Origin: Stratiolaelaps scimitus
Lineage: Eukaryota > Arthropoda > Arachnida > Mesostigmata > Laelapidae
Reading direction: 5' to 3'
Length of the DNA stretch: 64,000 nt
NCBI GenBank assembly: GCA_019614645.1
Contig: JABWDB010000005.1
Coordinates: forward strand, 16,419,001-16,483,000
In this document: in pieces, positions 1 through 13,640 of the stretch
Position numbering within the stretch: the stretch's first letter is position 1
Layout: each line of letters opens with the position of its first letter
Position numbers and translations under genes: made by a program
Notes under the pieces: model-generated
The model's input: the letters and a program-made list of their open reading frames with translations, nothing else
Database searches by the model: none
Told to the model about the DNA's origin: nothing

Positions 1-2601
1 TGCCAATCTTCGTCCTGCTCGGCTGCTCAGCTCCGCAGTTCCCTCAGCCGTTTTCTCTGCCCTATTCACCTGAAGAGGCGAGCAGCGTGAGCACAGAAGT
101 GCAGCCGTGGATCTTCCCGCTGCAGCGTCCCCATCGGAGACAAAAGCGACAGAAAATAGCGAGACAGAAGAAGGGGAGCGATCGAACGACCACTAGACGA
201 GGTCGTCCGCGACGAGCGGAAAAGACGACGGACGGGATGCCTCGTCGTGGGCCGCCAACGGTCGATCTGCCAGGGCAGGAGAAGGCCACCGTGCCTGGTG
301 TCACCGAGTGGCTTCTACTCGCTCGCATCCAGATTACGCCACGTGGCCTCTGTGGTCTTGTGGTTTACATAGAAAGATAGGCCGAGACACGGATAGGGAG
401 ACGGAGGAGGGTGGAGCGAGAGAGAAGGAGAGATGCACTAACACAGTACCTTGGAGTAGCCAAGGGAAACTATTCTATAGCCACAAAGGTTTCTTGGCAA
501 GAGATTCTCGGTCGAAAGATTTGCCTGCCGGACCGAGTGAGCCAGCCAACCTTTCACGTTGCTGTAGGTGGGTTGCTTGGTCATTGGAGCTGCTGCAACT
601 ACACGAGTTGATGTTGTCGAGTGAACCGAGTCGAGTTCAGCACGCTACCGCGAACAGGGTTCGATGAGAGTAGAGCGGACTTAGGTGTCAGTCACGTCCG
701 CCGCGTGCCACAAGTTGAGTTCACCGCAGCAGCCGTCACAGCCGCCAGCGACGTCATCGCGTACGCGGTAACAGGTAGGGGGGCAGCAGAAGCCTAGCAG
801 CAAAGCTTGCGAACCGCAGGAGCTGCTGCCTAGAGTAGGCCAAGGCGTGTTGCTCTCTACGCCTTAGTAGTATCACTCTGCGCCACGACTGCATGGCTCC
901 CTGAGAACCATGGAATACCCGAGGCACGCTCGCGACAAAAAGCTCTCTGATGGTTAAACGAAGGCTGTGAAGGTGAACAGACAGTGGATGCTGGCAGCCG
1001 CCTGCTGGGTACCGGCATGTACATAATACTACGGTGGCTGAGCGTGAGCCTGTGAGCGCGTTTGTGCGTATGGGCTAGTGAGTTTTGCCCGTCCAGCATT
1101 GCCAAGGCCCTGCGTCATGCCGGCTGCTTGACAGGCTTTTTTCTCGTTGGCAGGACGTTTTTCGCTGGCTGGCTGGATGGCCTATCGGGGCCACCATGGC
1201 TCCCCTTTGCCTCGAAAGCTTACGGTGGTGACTTCAGAGATTACCATAAGGGTGCGGCTTGCCGGTATGTGTGGCCCCCAGGGCCTGACCGACCGCCCAA
1301 AGACAAGCAAGCGGTCGTTGCGTCTGATCCAGGCAGAGGGCCCTTTTCGGCGGCAACTATCCAACTCCCAACCAGCCAACTCAGCTACCAGCATGGCGTG
1401 CGTCTCTAAAAACACTTCCAACTTCGAGCACCAGCGATGGGGCCGAGGGCCCCAGCTACTGCTGTAAGGGCCAGCACTGAACAGGGCTAGAGTGGGGGAT
1501 TCCTATGAGTGCCTGCCATTCGACAAATAGGGGTAAGTTAAAGAGATAAAAGAAAAATGCACCTTAGGGACCCTCAGCTGACTGCATGCACCTCTTCTCT
1601 CCTGTTTGGGTGTTTTCTCGGTCCGCTTTTTCTCTGTCTCGCTCGTGCGCTCTCCCTCTGGCGGCTGAGCTTCGGACGGCTTGGACGACCGATAGCACTC
1701 GCTTTGCAAATTTAGGAATGAGGGAATTAGGCACCAGAGGGCGATGTGAAGGCAAGGCATATATCGGGGCAATGATGAGAGCGTAGGGGAAAGCTCGTTC
1801 GTATGTCCCGCTGGAGTGACCGTCTAAGCGCAATGGTTGGAACGGACGGTATTGGTTGGCTTTGCTGCCGGCAGCAGACAGAGCGGGAACGAGAGAGCCA
1901 GCTGAACCCATGCACCAGTGACCGACGAACGACCAAGTATGATTCCCCCCGCGGCAGTAACCGCTATCTGAACCAGAGCCTTGTCTGGCACTACAGGAGC
2001 AGCCCGCTCCTCTTCAACTGGCCTGGCCGACTATACAAACCCGGTGGCAGTTCGCCATCTACGACCGCGTTGCCTCACCCCCTCCCCGCCCGCTGCGAAC
2101 ACACCTTGTAAGCTCATGCAGGCCGCATCGTGTATCTAGGCTCCTCGCAGCGGTTGTTGGTCGACCGCTTCTCTAGTTCGCTGTTCATATGACCGGATTT
2201 GGCCAATGGTCAATGCTAAGGTGAAGCTCTGGGATTGTCGGTCTGGTCGGCCGGCAATTCTCGCCCTTACTATACCCCCCACACGCTTCCCCCCGAATCG
2301 CAATACCTCTCATCCCCTGACTCGCACTTCACCCCCATTTCGCCATCGTCCGTTCTCTTCTCTTATCCTGCCTCGATTTCTCGCTTCCTGAGGGATCCGT
2401 TCTCAGATACTGATGCGTCGCAAGAGGGCTATGACGACGCGAGGCTCCAGTTCAGGAACTGAGGCGCACGCAGCAGCGTCTCGCTTCGCTTTCGTACGAC
2501 GGACTGGCTTCCAATCTCGTGTTGTGTTGTAGTGGGCAGCTTGCAGTCCAGAGTTGTCCATGCATGTCCATGGTCTCTTACTTTCGTTCTCTCAGTTGCT
2601 A

Positions 2602-2636
2602 TCTCTCTCTCTCTCTCTCTATCAATCTCTCTCTCT
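2602..2636. repeat. (CT)n microsatellite
   Basis: Two CT tracts separated by atcaat, in GC-rich block A. Confidence 0.9.
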
Positions 2637-3476
2637 GTACGCAGCCAAGGTTGAGTCTCGTCGCAGGAGAGGCAGAGATGGATATGCATCACTGGCATAT
2701 CTTACTTATCGTGGCTACCGACCTGCAGTCAAAGTACTACACAAGCGGAAAAACATGACTGGAGTCGTCTTCGCACCGCGGCCATCTCTGCCATCCTCAT
2801 TTCTGTTCTTCCTTAAGATGCTTCCTGTCCGAGGGCCAGGAAGCCACCATCCGTCCGTCAGCGGAGCCTATTCGAATGTTTATCAATTTTCGAAGAAAGG
2901 ACCGGCCCAGAGGGAGGGCGTGTCGTCTAGATCCGCCTGATGCCGCATCGGTCCGGATCTGCTGCCTGCCGACAAAAACGCGGCGGCAGCAGCAGCAGCA
3001 GCACATTGGCACAAAAGCAACGTAGACCAACCTTGGCATATGAAGCGCCCTCTTAGATCTAGAGTTTGTCCGAGTCCGGAGGAGAAAAGTTTTGCGGATA
3101 AGCGAGCGAGCGAAGCGAGTAAGCGAACGCGAAAGTGCGCGCCAAAAACTTCTGAAATTGCCAGTGCTTTTCGTTCCAACACCACCTTCACCGCAAGTGG
3201 CGGCGGCGGCGGCGGCGAGTTTGGTGTTGGTGGAACGTAGTCCCGCGATGCAGGACATGCCAGGTACCACCAGTGAGTGAGGTTGTGTCCACCCTTGCCA
3301 ATCCAACCTCCAGTGTGCTTGCCTATCAGCCACCCTGGCCAGTCACCGGGTCGGAGCTTGTTGTTCGTTGTCTGCGGGCAGTGGCCTGGATAGGCTTGGT
3401 CCAAAGTTGGGTCAGACAGAAGGACGTAGGGGTAGATCAGCAAGATCAGAAGAAAGACAGAGATCAGGGCGCAGTT

Positions 3477-3507
3477 GGGGGGGGGGGGGGCGGGGGGCGG
3501 AGGAGGG
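3477..3507 (+). repeat. G-rich tract (G14, G6, GG, GGG)
   Basis: Fourteen consecutive G residues (3477-3490), then C, six G residues and further short G runs. On the plus strand it could form a G-quadruplex. Runs this long are also prone to assembly length errors. Confidence 0.85.
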
Positions 3508-5560
3508 AACTGGCTCGAGCATGGTGTTGGTAGGCTGAGCCACTACTCGTCTCGCAGCGCTGCACTCCAGCGCGCGCACACACGCACACAGACTATACCC
3601 CCATGCTGCCCGTACCCGCTCTGCTCTGTCCAAGCGAGGCGTATCCCTCACGGCAGTCCCACACAAGGTCTGGCCTCCTAGCTAGCTGGCAGGATTCGGA
3701 TGCAAATAAGCTTAGTGTGCCGAGAAGTGGACGGTCGACCGCCGCGGCAAGTGAGTGCAGCAGCGGCGGTGGCGTCTGAAGAGAAAGCGGACGAACAGAC
3801 AGACCAGTTTACTCCGCCGAGGAAGGCGACTACCGATCTACTGACTGGCCAGAAGTAGAACTACAACTGAGTAGGGACTGCGAGCCGCCTCGCGACGAAA
3901 AGAAGAAGAAGAAGCAAGGGGTCACTTGGCCCTCGGGCTGGTGGCGTCTCGCTTAGGATAGGGAACTGCTTCTTGGTTGGGGGCCTTTCGCTAGACCTTC
4001 CTCATGCATTCCCTGCGTCAGAGTGCTAGTGGTGGTGGTGGCGGCGGCGGCGGAAGCCTCGGCGGCCGTGGCGGCACCGGACGAAAAGAACGCTGCTCCT
4101 CCTGCCTGGTGGCAGCGGTCTGTCGCCGGAGACTGAACGCAGAAGGACAAACGCTCCGGATTTGAATTCGCCTGGGGCTGTGATGCCCTGTCCAGTGACC
4201 CCCTCCCATCTACGCTAGTCGTCGAGTGCTCTGGCGGGGATGCTGGCATGCTAGCAGCTCCGCGTTGGTCCACCATCATGTCCGCCGCACCGTTGGCTCA
4301 CATCGCGGCCACCTCCCCGTTGGCGATGGACGGCAGGCCCAAAAAAAACGGCGGAGAGAAACGAACCTGGTGCAGTTGCTGGCGGCGGCAGCGGCGTCGC
4401 GTAGGCAAGACCGCGCAGGTTGCCTTGTCTTGTTAGCCTGATGGTGTCAGCGCACGGCGTGGCCGGAGGCCTTGGCCAAGACGCTTCGTCCCCCCTCGCC
4501 CCTCGACATGCGCCTGCCCCTCGAGTTGACCCCTAGCTACGATGAGAGACAATTGAATTGCCAGCTGGCGAAGCTTCGTTGGACTTCGTTCGGCCGGTGT
4601 TGGTCCGCCGTTCAGCTGTGTGTGCACCGGACACTTACGCCCAGGGCCATGGTGCTATTGATTGGTTAAGATCGAATTTTGCCTCTTTTTACAGAGCAGA
4701 ACCAACGGCTGCCGCTCCCGCAGCAGCTAAAGCGGTGAAGACTAGAGCGAGCAGTGGCATCGAGGGCAGTTGTAGTGGCACACTAGCCGGCAATGACGCG
4801 ATCCTGCTAGCAGGATAGAGCAGAAAGAAACGCAAGCAGCACTGGTAATGGTGCTGGTAAGTAGTAGCCGTAGTAGTCCACTAACCGCAGCAGTGGGCCA
4901 GAGGCCAGAGCAGGTCGAACGAGCGACGCCGAAGGACTAGCGGGAACTGCGTTGATTCGGTTCACGAACAGAGAGAGAGAGAGCGAGAGATATCCAGTGG
5001 TGTTGGTGGATTCGATGACGGTGGGCCTAGAGGCCAGGCAGGGCGGAGAGGTCGGGCAAGCGAGCGAGCGGCGGCGGACAGCCGGCCGGCCGGCAGCGCC
5101 GTTGTGTATGGCCTATCCTTCCTGTCGAGAAAAGGAAGCCCCTTCGACAGAAACGAGCCGGGCGCCGAAACGAACGGGCGAACGAGGCATCGTATCCCGG
5201 CGTTCTACGCCCGCGGCAATGCTGACCCGTCGCTGACCTCCCACCGGCCTGCAGCTCACGGTGGCCTCAGTCCGTCCCATCGACATCGACGCGGCCACCG
5301 CAACCATTGCCGTTGCTGCTGTCGCGGCTTGTCCCAGCCATAGAGGGCTGGGCCATCGCATGGGGCGCCTTGTCCCGCGAAAGACGAGCTAAGAAGAGCT
5401 TGCCCATTTTGCACAAATGCTGGCAATTTGTTGGTGTCACGGAACCGGCATAGCCACCGCCACCTCCGCTGCTGCTGCTGCTCAGTTCACAGTTGCGGTA
5501 AGCTGCTGAAGACTTCGCTAGACTAGGCCAAAGAACACAGCTAGGCGAAGATGCGTTCTT

Positions 5561-6270
5561 CAGAGGAAGAAATATACTATGTATTTTACTACTATTGCTG
5601 TATAGGCACATGACCTCGAGGTTTGGACATAACGAGCTATACAGAAGACCTCTTCCGCGGCAATAAATGAACCTCTGAAAAAAAATGGGAAAGTGCATAC
5701 GAGTACGAAGACTACAATTTGCGTTACACAAATAACTATCGTAGCTCTCCTATCCTCGCTATAGGTACTGTTCGTCTGTTGATTTCCACACTAACACAAA
5801 TAAATACAATTCGATAAATTAATGACGTTTCTTTTATGTGCATTTTAGACACATGTGCTGCTGCACATGTTACGGAACATTTTCGAATGTCAATACGAGA
5901 ATAGCTTGACAAGTTTTGAACTTAACTAAAACAAATCAACCAAATCTATCTAGCTTCACACCTGAGCCGCTCAAGGGCGAACAGCTAAACTGGCTTCAAT
6001 CCAACGTACGCAGTTCACCGAAACTACACAGTGCTCAATGCGGAGTGCGGTAGAGCCTGGTCACATTGATGTTTTTTGGCGGACACTTCGAGGGTTCATT
6101 AGCAGTCGTATACTATAAGTATCACGTTCGCAATCCAATCGCCCGCGTCATCGACATGAGATATTATACCGTTGGATTTGTGCTTTTCTTTGTGTGTCCG
6201 TGTGTACGAGCGTGTCTGAGCGTAACACAGGTATCGCTATATAACACACATATATCTAGTTTACGTCTAT
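5561..6270. other. AT-rich spacer
   Basis: AT-rich sequence separates two GC-rich blocks. The only structure seen is a 20-nt perfect hairpin at 5851-5870. No coding frame looks real. Confidence 0.5.
5851..5870. repeat. Perfect hairpin, 8-bp stem and 4-nt loop
   Basis: ACATGTGC, loop TGCT, GCACATGT. It lies in an AT-rich spacer. Confidence 0.95.
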
Positions 6271-8530
6271 GACGCACCAGCGGGGCGGTGTGCCCCAGGG
6301 CAGTGTACGCATTTATTTTCGGAGAGAGACCATCAGTCGGACAGCTGAAGCGACAGAGCCGGCAAGCTAACCAGCCGATAAGGTGGCGGTTCCCGTGACT
6401 CGTCCCGCACTTGGCGAGACTCGGGTCGCGCGGCTCACCCTGCTGCTAGAAGATGTAGCTATTGGGTCGTCGTCGAATAGATGAGAAAGGCCTGACCGCC
6501 AGCCGTCATCTCCAAAGAGCCGCCGCCTATGTAAGAGACTCTTAGGCCAATGTCCCCCCTGTGCGCCAATGGGCTGATTTCTATCTGAAATCGTTCCTTC
6601 ACTTGTATCTCTGTCTGCAAAGCCGGTTTGAGCTAAGCTCGTCTCGTACTGCTGCGGTTAGAGATGATAAAGCCACTTCGGCTACTGGCGTTGGCCAGTT
6701 TGCAACTCGTCTACAAAACCGGCCGTCTCAATCGTCCTCTCGACACGTTGAGGTGACTGTCCGTCGATTGAACGTTTTCCGACGACTGTGGCCACGTCCT
6801 TCTCTGACTAGAGCTCGCGCGACTCCCAGTCTCGCTAGCATGACAGATGCAGCAGCCTCGCTGGCTTTGCACTGATGGCGCTGGCCATAGAACAGAACGG
6901 GTCCTGCTCTGCTACGCGATGGCTAGCGGTGTCGAACTTACGAGGCGAGGCGTATCGTAGCTTGATTCTGAGTGAGTGGCGACGTCTCGGTGTGTGTTCC
7001 TGTGTGTATACACTCAAGCTGGCGGCTGCCAGGGACGCTGGCTCGCCGGGCATCGCACGGGCTGTTAGCGCTCCACGGAAGCGGCACAAATGACCTCCAA
7101 TGCGAAACGGATGGCCGCCAAGTCTACGGGCGATCTACTCTTGTTAGAGGCAAGCGGAAAGCGCCCATATGTTGTCTACGAAGACAACAACGAACCACGG
7201 CACCGAACTTTCTCCTCTTCTCTTCTGCCACGAACCAAAGCACGTTCCGGTTCTACGGAGAAGGACCCGAACACTGGACACGTTGGCAGTTGTTGCCGAC
7301 GCTGGCAGTGTCGGCCTGTAGTTGGCCATCGCGGGCTCGACCCCGCCCGCCACCGGCATAGTGTTGTTATAGCCCATTGCATCGTGTGTCTATGAAGCAT
7401 TAGATTGGCTTTTTTTTTTATCCTTTTCAGAGCTGAGAGTTCCAGTCGTGTGATCGTGTGTGTGTGTGTGTCTATGTTGTTTCGTAGTTGGTTGACACGA
7501 AAAGCGCACGCGTCGACATCCATACAACGGTCCGTACAGCACTTCCATAGAGAATGAGGCTTTCTTACGACACACTAGCTCCTACACTCCAGAAGCCCGA
7601 GCCACGTGGCTGGAGCGACAAAGTGGCAAGCTCGTAGTCGCTATCTATTATGTCGGACGGCTGACGGCTAGCAGTAATTCTCTGACTCCATCCGCGAACA
7701 TCGAACCGGAGATTGCGTCGTGCCACCTAGACATTGGTGGTCTCCTGTGCAACCTCCAAAAAAGTGCTCGTTCCCCGGTGTTCTTTATTTTTAGAGGATC
7801 GGCCAGCGACCGTTGTGGAGCCCGAAGGACGAAGATGACTAGCTAGAGGGACTCATCCAGCCTCCGATCGGTGGCTGCTGCTGCGAAGGCGACGCTGAAG
7901 GAGAGACGTAATAGAGGATTTTGTCTGTACTGCCTTTGCCCTCTTCGCCTCGGTGTAGTGCTATTGCAAACCAAGCCAACCCCCCAAGCTAAAGGCTCCT
8001 CTTCCAGCTCCCACATCCGGGTCCACGTCCCTGCCCAAATCGGCAACTGTTTGTGTTTTTATTTATCGTTTTGAGGGATGAATGACGCGTAGATGCCAAG
8101 TGTAGCGAAGGCAGCTAAGGACCAAAAAGGGGAGAGACATCTGCTGCTGCCGCTGTTAATGCTAAGGCTTGGGCCAGCGAGCTGAGGTAGCAAGCCTGCA
8201 GCGCCCTTCTCAAGCCTTCACACTCATCGAAGCTCACTGCTACGCCTTGCTTGGGCCTCGGGTTGTAATCAAGTTAGAATGCCGCCTGAACTGGCCGATA
8301 GGGAGATGCAGCCGCGGGTGGCTGCTGCTGCTGCTGTCGGTGGCCGATGTATACGAGATGCACGGAGGCGGCGGGGGCGGCACTCCATGATTCAGAGATC
8401 GGCCTACAAACATCGGCCAGTGATCGCAGCAATCTACCCATCTCTACCGTGATGGCTCGATAGATGGCCGACCACTGCCTCGCATTGCAAGCAGTGAAAT
8501 TCACCCTTCCGTAGAGCGACTCACAATTCG
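6271..8530. other. GC/CpG-rich block B
   Basis: GC-rich sequence with numerous short frames. One ATG-started plus-strand frame (7090-7395, 101 codons) has a more protein-like composition than its neighbours but no recognised domain. Nothing else stands out. Confidence 0.45.
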
Positions 8531-8565
8531 ATTGCGAGTTTGAGAAATACCGCTTGAGTTGCTAG

Positions 8566-8603
<38 letters not shown>

Positions 8604-9060
8604 ATATAATGGTGTACCACTCTAAAGCAGCTCCAAAACATAATGCCACAGTGCACTACAAAAAATAAGGCCAGGGATTTATGTATCCACTGGCTTATTA
8701 TGTATAGGGTCATATCAGTAATATTAAGAAAGTATTTAGAGATTGTCTGTGTCGATGTCTAGATCGAGATCATGGATGGGCCATGTCGTATTAAGTAATG
8801 TGTACCTTCTACCCTAAACGACTAACTATAGCCAATTTTAAATTGGCGTAGATAGGTTCATGTATACAAAATATTATATGCAGGCAGTAAAACCAATAAA
8901 TCCAGAATACCTATAGAGATGCGTGATTAATGTGGTGATTTAACTTGAATAATTAAGGGTTAACTGGTGCAATCGTTATCAAGCCTGTCACACACGCAGT
9001 GGTTTCACAAGCGCGCTTCGTCGTACCCTATACGTCTCGTGAAATGTGCGCTGCAATTCC
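8531..9060. other. AT-rich spacer with (TA)n
   Basis: AT-rich spacer containing a (AT)15 tract at 8568-8597 and a short AT-rich flank. No gene is seen. Confidence 0.5.
8568..8597. repeat. (AT)15 microsatellite
   Basis: Alternating A/T tract of 30 nt in an AT-rich spacer, with degenerate TA sequence after it. Confidence 0.95.
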
Positions 9061-11050
9061 TTAGTACCCCCAGACAGGACATAGACAGCCTTCATCTTCG
9101 AGCAACCAGAGGAATTTCAGCAGGCGCGTGCTGCTAAATCGGCAGCAGTGGCGTCGGGGGTAGCGACCGACCGACCGAGAGGGAGGGGTGTACAAGTCGA
9201 AGTTCGATGAATCGCCGAAGCGGGCTGGCGCATCGCTTGAGAAATCCGCACATGCCGGCTCGCGTCGAGTCGAAGCCTCCCGCGCGGACAACTAGGTCAA
9301 GCCGACTGCTGACGATTCAGCCGCGACTTCTCCGAGCGCCGCTCCTATATGACTGCCTATATATGTTGAGGAGGAGTTAGCTGGCAACTGCAGTGAACCT
9401 CTTTGCTCTGCGACGATGGCAGGCAGCGACGCTCCGCACGCTCAATGCCTTTCGTCCGTTCGTGCGTCCCCGAGTGCATCAAGGCGGATGTGGAGTGCGG
9501 GAGCGAGACAGTGATAGCAGGATGCTAGATGCTTGGTGAGAGATGGTCGGACGCTGTTTCATAGCTTTGGACCTCCTTCTATCTCTCTGTCTGTCTCTGA
9601 AGGCGGTGGAAACGCGGAAGGCTCGAGCTTCGACTCTCGACTCGACCTCCGGTAGCTAGCTGTTGGCCGAACGATCGGCGTTTGACTGTTCAGTGCACGA
9701 TGTGTCTGTCCATGTTTCTGCTGTTGCTGGCATCCATCGCGCGGGTCGCGTAGATAGATGCGTGGACGGCTGAATGCCAAAGCAAGCGCTCGCTCCGTTC
9801 AGTATTGCGACGAGGCGTTGAAGAGGAGACATCGTCGCGTCGCCAAGGGACAACGTCGACGAACAGCAAGAGAAAGACTAGGGAGAGAACGAGAGAGAGA
9901 GAGAGAGAGAGAAGGAAAAAGAGAAAAATTGAGGAAGATAATTGTACTGTAGCAGTATAGAACGGATCAAGCACCCACACATCAACACAGACATACACAC
10001 AAACACACTATGTGCTGCTGCTACGATGAGCTGTTCAAGCATGCAACCGTCGCTTCCCCGGTAGGCGGGAGCTGCTTCGGTCAGGAAGGCACCGGCTGAA
10101 ACAGGGATCATCCGCTTGCAGCTACTAGCTGCTTGCAGCCACTACCGGCGGATAGGCCAAAGCGGCGCTGCCGATCATCGGCAGTTTCTTGCAGTTTGAG
10201 CCTGCAAGGCTCGAACGACGACTCGGCGAGCGAGTTCAGACAGCGAAGCCTCGCTACTCAGTGGCCGATTCAACCCGACGAGTAGCACATGGGTGGAAGA
10301 GGGGGCGGTGGCAATGTGAAAAATTAAAAATCAATGAGAGGTGAAGAGCAAAAGTATGACGCAAGCGAGAGAGAGAGAAAACAGAGGAGCGCGATCCAGA
10401 GAACGCGGCAGCCGAGGGTGCGCCGCCGACTGGGCATAGCTGACGAAAGAAAGCCGTGGTGGAGGACAGATTCGACGAACTCGCCAAGGTAGAAATCTCT
10501 CTCTCTCTCTCGCCTTCTTTTTCGCGGATGGAGCGAGATAACGGGGACTGGGTATACCCGACACACCACCCACGCATCAAGCATGATGCGAGCGGGACTT
10601 AGCGGTGGCCACCCGACCAATCCAAGGCGACCGACTGGTCCAGCGACTCGAGCGTTTGGGAATTCGGGACACCGACTTCGGGCGGGATGAGGGCGTCAAC
10701 TGACAGCCGCTTGGTAGACAGCACAACTCAAAATGTGACCTAGAAAAATGTGGCCGCCACCGCCGCCGTCGCCGGCTCCGCAGCAGCAGCCACCACGAAC
10801 ACTCGACTGGGACGAGGCGACAGTCAGTGAAGTGCTGTGAAGAGCGGGGGAGACGATAGGGGCTTGGGAGTTCGGAGAGGGTTGTGATTGAGGTAAAACT
10901 GTGACAGGTCGGACTCTCTAGAGTGAGAGAGAGAGAGATTGGCCAAGACCGACAGACAGACACACGATCGAGGGCGAGTGACTGGCCTCACAAGAACCTC
11001 ACACGCAAACGGAAATACAGACAACTGCAACAACAGGAATGGCACGCTAG
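9061..11050. other. GC/CpG-rich block C
   Basis: GC-rich and CpG-rich DNA with GA tracts (about 9890-9912) and CT tracts (about 10497-10511). The frames seen are short and compositionally biased. No gene is supported. Confidence 0.45.
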
Positions 11051-11740
11051 AATATTATTGATTTAATGCACACTCACACACACACACACACATGCTACCA
11101 CCGCCACCCGCTTCGTACAGATGAAGAGCTGTGCAGCGGTCACAGTAGAAGGAATAAAGCTTTTGGGGAGAGAATGGTGCGAAATGATGCACCGAGCATA
11201 ATGAACTCTTTTGACTTGTCACACATGAGGGATTGACCTCATTTGAAGTACTGCTTGCGAATCGAGTAAACGCACTGACGGTGTCTGAAAATTAGCACGT
11301 ATTCTATAAATAAAGGAGGACCTGTCGACGAAAGCATATTGTCTATACCGAATGACAATTTTTTTTCTACGGTTGACAACGTTCGATTACCAGGGGACAG
11401 ACTTCAGTAGGCGGTTGCCCTTGCTTATGTACCTTGTTGTTATATTGTTATAAGGAATTATACACAGAGGCTTTTCCTAACACATGCATTGTTTCATTGT
11501 GAAGTTGCCTCTACAGAGTTGCCTCGGGCCTGCTTTGATCTGCTTATAACGGCGCAAAATTAGGTCACCAATTCTCTGCCAACCAGCCCCGCTCCCTACT
11601 GCAGTACCTAAATATATGATAAGCGCATACGTTCAGATGAAACTTCACTCCAAGGAAAACGGACAAAAGTTCCACCTCATCATGTACCTTACGTTACATA
11701 TTACAATATGAGAGGCGAAGCCTACAAGCGGGCATGTGTC
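11051..11740. other. AT-rich spacer with (CA)n
   Basis: AT-rich spacer with a (CA)n tract at 11076-11092. No coding signal. Confidence 0.45.
11076..11092. repeat. (CA)n microsatellite
   Basis: CA tract of about 17 nt in an AT-rich spacer. Confidence 0.85.
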
Positions 11741-13640
11741 GAAAATCAATTCTTTGCAGCGGTAGCTGACACCAGAGCATCGTCGCGCGCGCATCCCGAA
11801 AAATGTTCAATTTCCCAAAAAGGCGCGTTCTTCAATGGCGCTGTCACCACTGCCAAAAACTTGTCAACAAACGCTCACTGTATGGATCGGTTACCCGTTG
11901 ACCGTCGAAGACGTCCTTAAGTCTGGTTGCACTCTCTACCTACAGAAATGTATGGCGCCCTTTTTGCCTAACGACTATTTCGTCGTGGCAAGCGCGACCG
12001 AGCAGCAATCGTGCAGGTTCGGTTCAACATGCTCCGTCCTCCCAGGTCACTTCCCTTCGGTTGGAAAGACCCGAAGAAACGGGGACACTGTACCTGCTCG
12101 CTCTCGTTGTCCACAGTGACCCCACGAATCTTCATGGGCGTGGCGATCCGAACCTATTTCGTTATACCTCCTTTTTAGTGTCTCCTCTTGCCGACTCGCC
12201 GCTCTGCTCCTGCTGCAATACTCGCTGCGCTGCGTCCAGCATCAGAAGTTAGGCCGAAGCCAAGCGTCGTCGTTTCTCCTTCGTCTATTTCGTATTCGAC
12301 TTCTGCGAAGTCTTCGTCCATCCGCTGTTGTTTTTCTCCAATGCGTTCTGTTTGCCGGTTCCAATGCGTATCGTGTGTCGGGTGAGTCGAGGAGGCGTCG
12401 AAGAGGCGGCCCTACGTCGATGTCGGCAGGGACGTTGCGGAGAAAAACCGGCCGCCACTGAGAGAAAGACGAGAGAGGAAAAAGCTGCTAGGTGAAAGCT
12501 ATAGAGACGCCGAGTTCGAGAAGAGGAACCAATGGTGGACGAATCAGGCGAACACCTATCGACAGATTCCAGGGAAGCCGACACCTTGTAGGACGGCTTG
12601 GCCTGGTGCCCCGGCGACGCATGACATCGCGTAGGCCGTGTCGATTCGGTCGGCTCTCCGGCCGACGTATTCGAAATAAATGTGACGTCCATTGCTGTTG
12701 GAGTCCACGGTGCCTCTCGCTGTCGCGTTTATCTCTCCTCTTCGTTCGTCCGTTCTTCCTCGTTCGACTCGTCCACGTTTGGCCACAAGCTTCGTTGTCC
12801 CACCCGATTTTTCGTTGTCGTTGAAGGCACCGTTGTAGTTCGACGGGAGCTACCGTCGACTGGAGGCACGGTCCCCCCAGCACAGCATAGACAAGCGGCC
12901 CTTTCTACTCTGCACTACTCGACACGGCGGCCACTCGACACTCACCGTGGAAGGTAGACGACGCCACTGGTGTCGAAACGGTCCAGCCAGTGGCGGTTGG
13001 ATGGCCATATACCTACCGTGTCTCTGCCACCTCCCGAAGGACGCCGGCTGAACGTAGTGTGTGTGTGCGCGTTGTTTTCGGCATTTGGATACGATGCGGC
13101 ATAGTGTCCCATTTTAGTTGTCTCATGCTTGTGTACGCTGTGTGCTGTCTTCTCCTCAGTCTTGTGGCGGCGGCGGCGGCGGTGGCTCGTGTTCGCATTT
13201 GGAGAGCGGTAGTCTCGCGGGGGTATCAGTGATGCCGGCAGAGGACTGTCGGTGTCATGGTAGAACGTCGAAGTGGCGGACTCGGACCTAGACGAGAGCA
13301 GGGAACATCGGGATGGACGCTGGGCCTATGTGACGTGAGGAAGAAGCGATCCGCTGCTCGTAGCAGCGAACGGCCCCACGACTAGACGTTCGATTTTCCC
13401 CGCACCACCCCCGCGTCACCATCGAGCCCTGCCTGGGGACGAGGCTGTCAGACTCGTCCAGTGCCAATCGCCTCAGCAGTGACCGGTGGCTTCGCCTATC
13501 TCGTCGATGCTCGCCTAAGGCTTTGGCTAAGACAGGAGGCTTTGGCCCTGAAAAGAGCCGCAACACGAATGAATGCGAGACGATCGCGCCACGATACGCG
13601 AGAGAGTGCTAGGCTCTTTCGTTGTGGTTATTTTTGTTTT
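11741..13640. other. GC/CpG-rich block D
   Basis: CpG-rich DNA with overlapping Arg/Ser-rich frames on both strands and a short GGC repeat near 13165-13180. No frame has a recognisable domain. Confidence 0.45.

Larger units (their letters stand above)
1..5560. other. GC/CpG-rich block A, no supported gene
   Basis: The block is CpG-rich with many short overlapping frames on both strands. Their translations are Arg/Pro/Ala/Cys-rich and change character from frame to frame, as expected of non-coding GC-rich DNA. It contains a (CT)n tract (2602-2636), a G14 run (3477-3490), GCC/CGG-rich stretches and possible donors such as caagtgagtg near 3750. It could hold untranslated exons or regulatory DNA. 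Confidence 0.5.
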
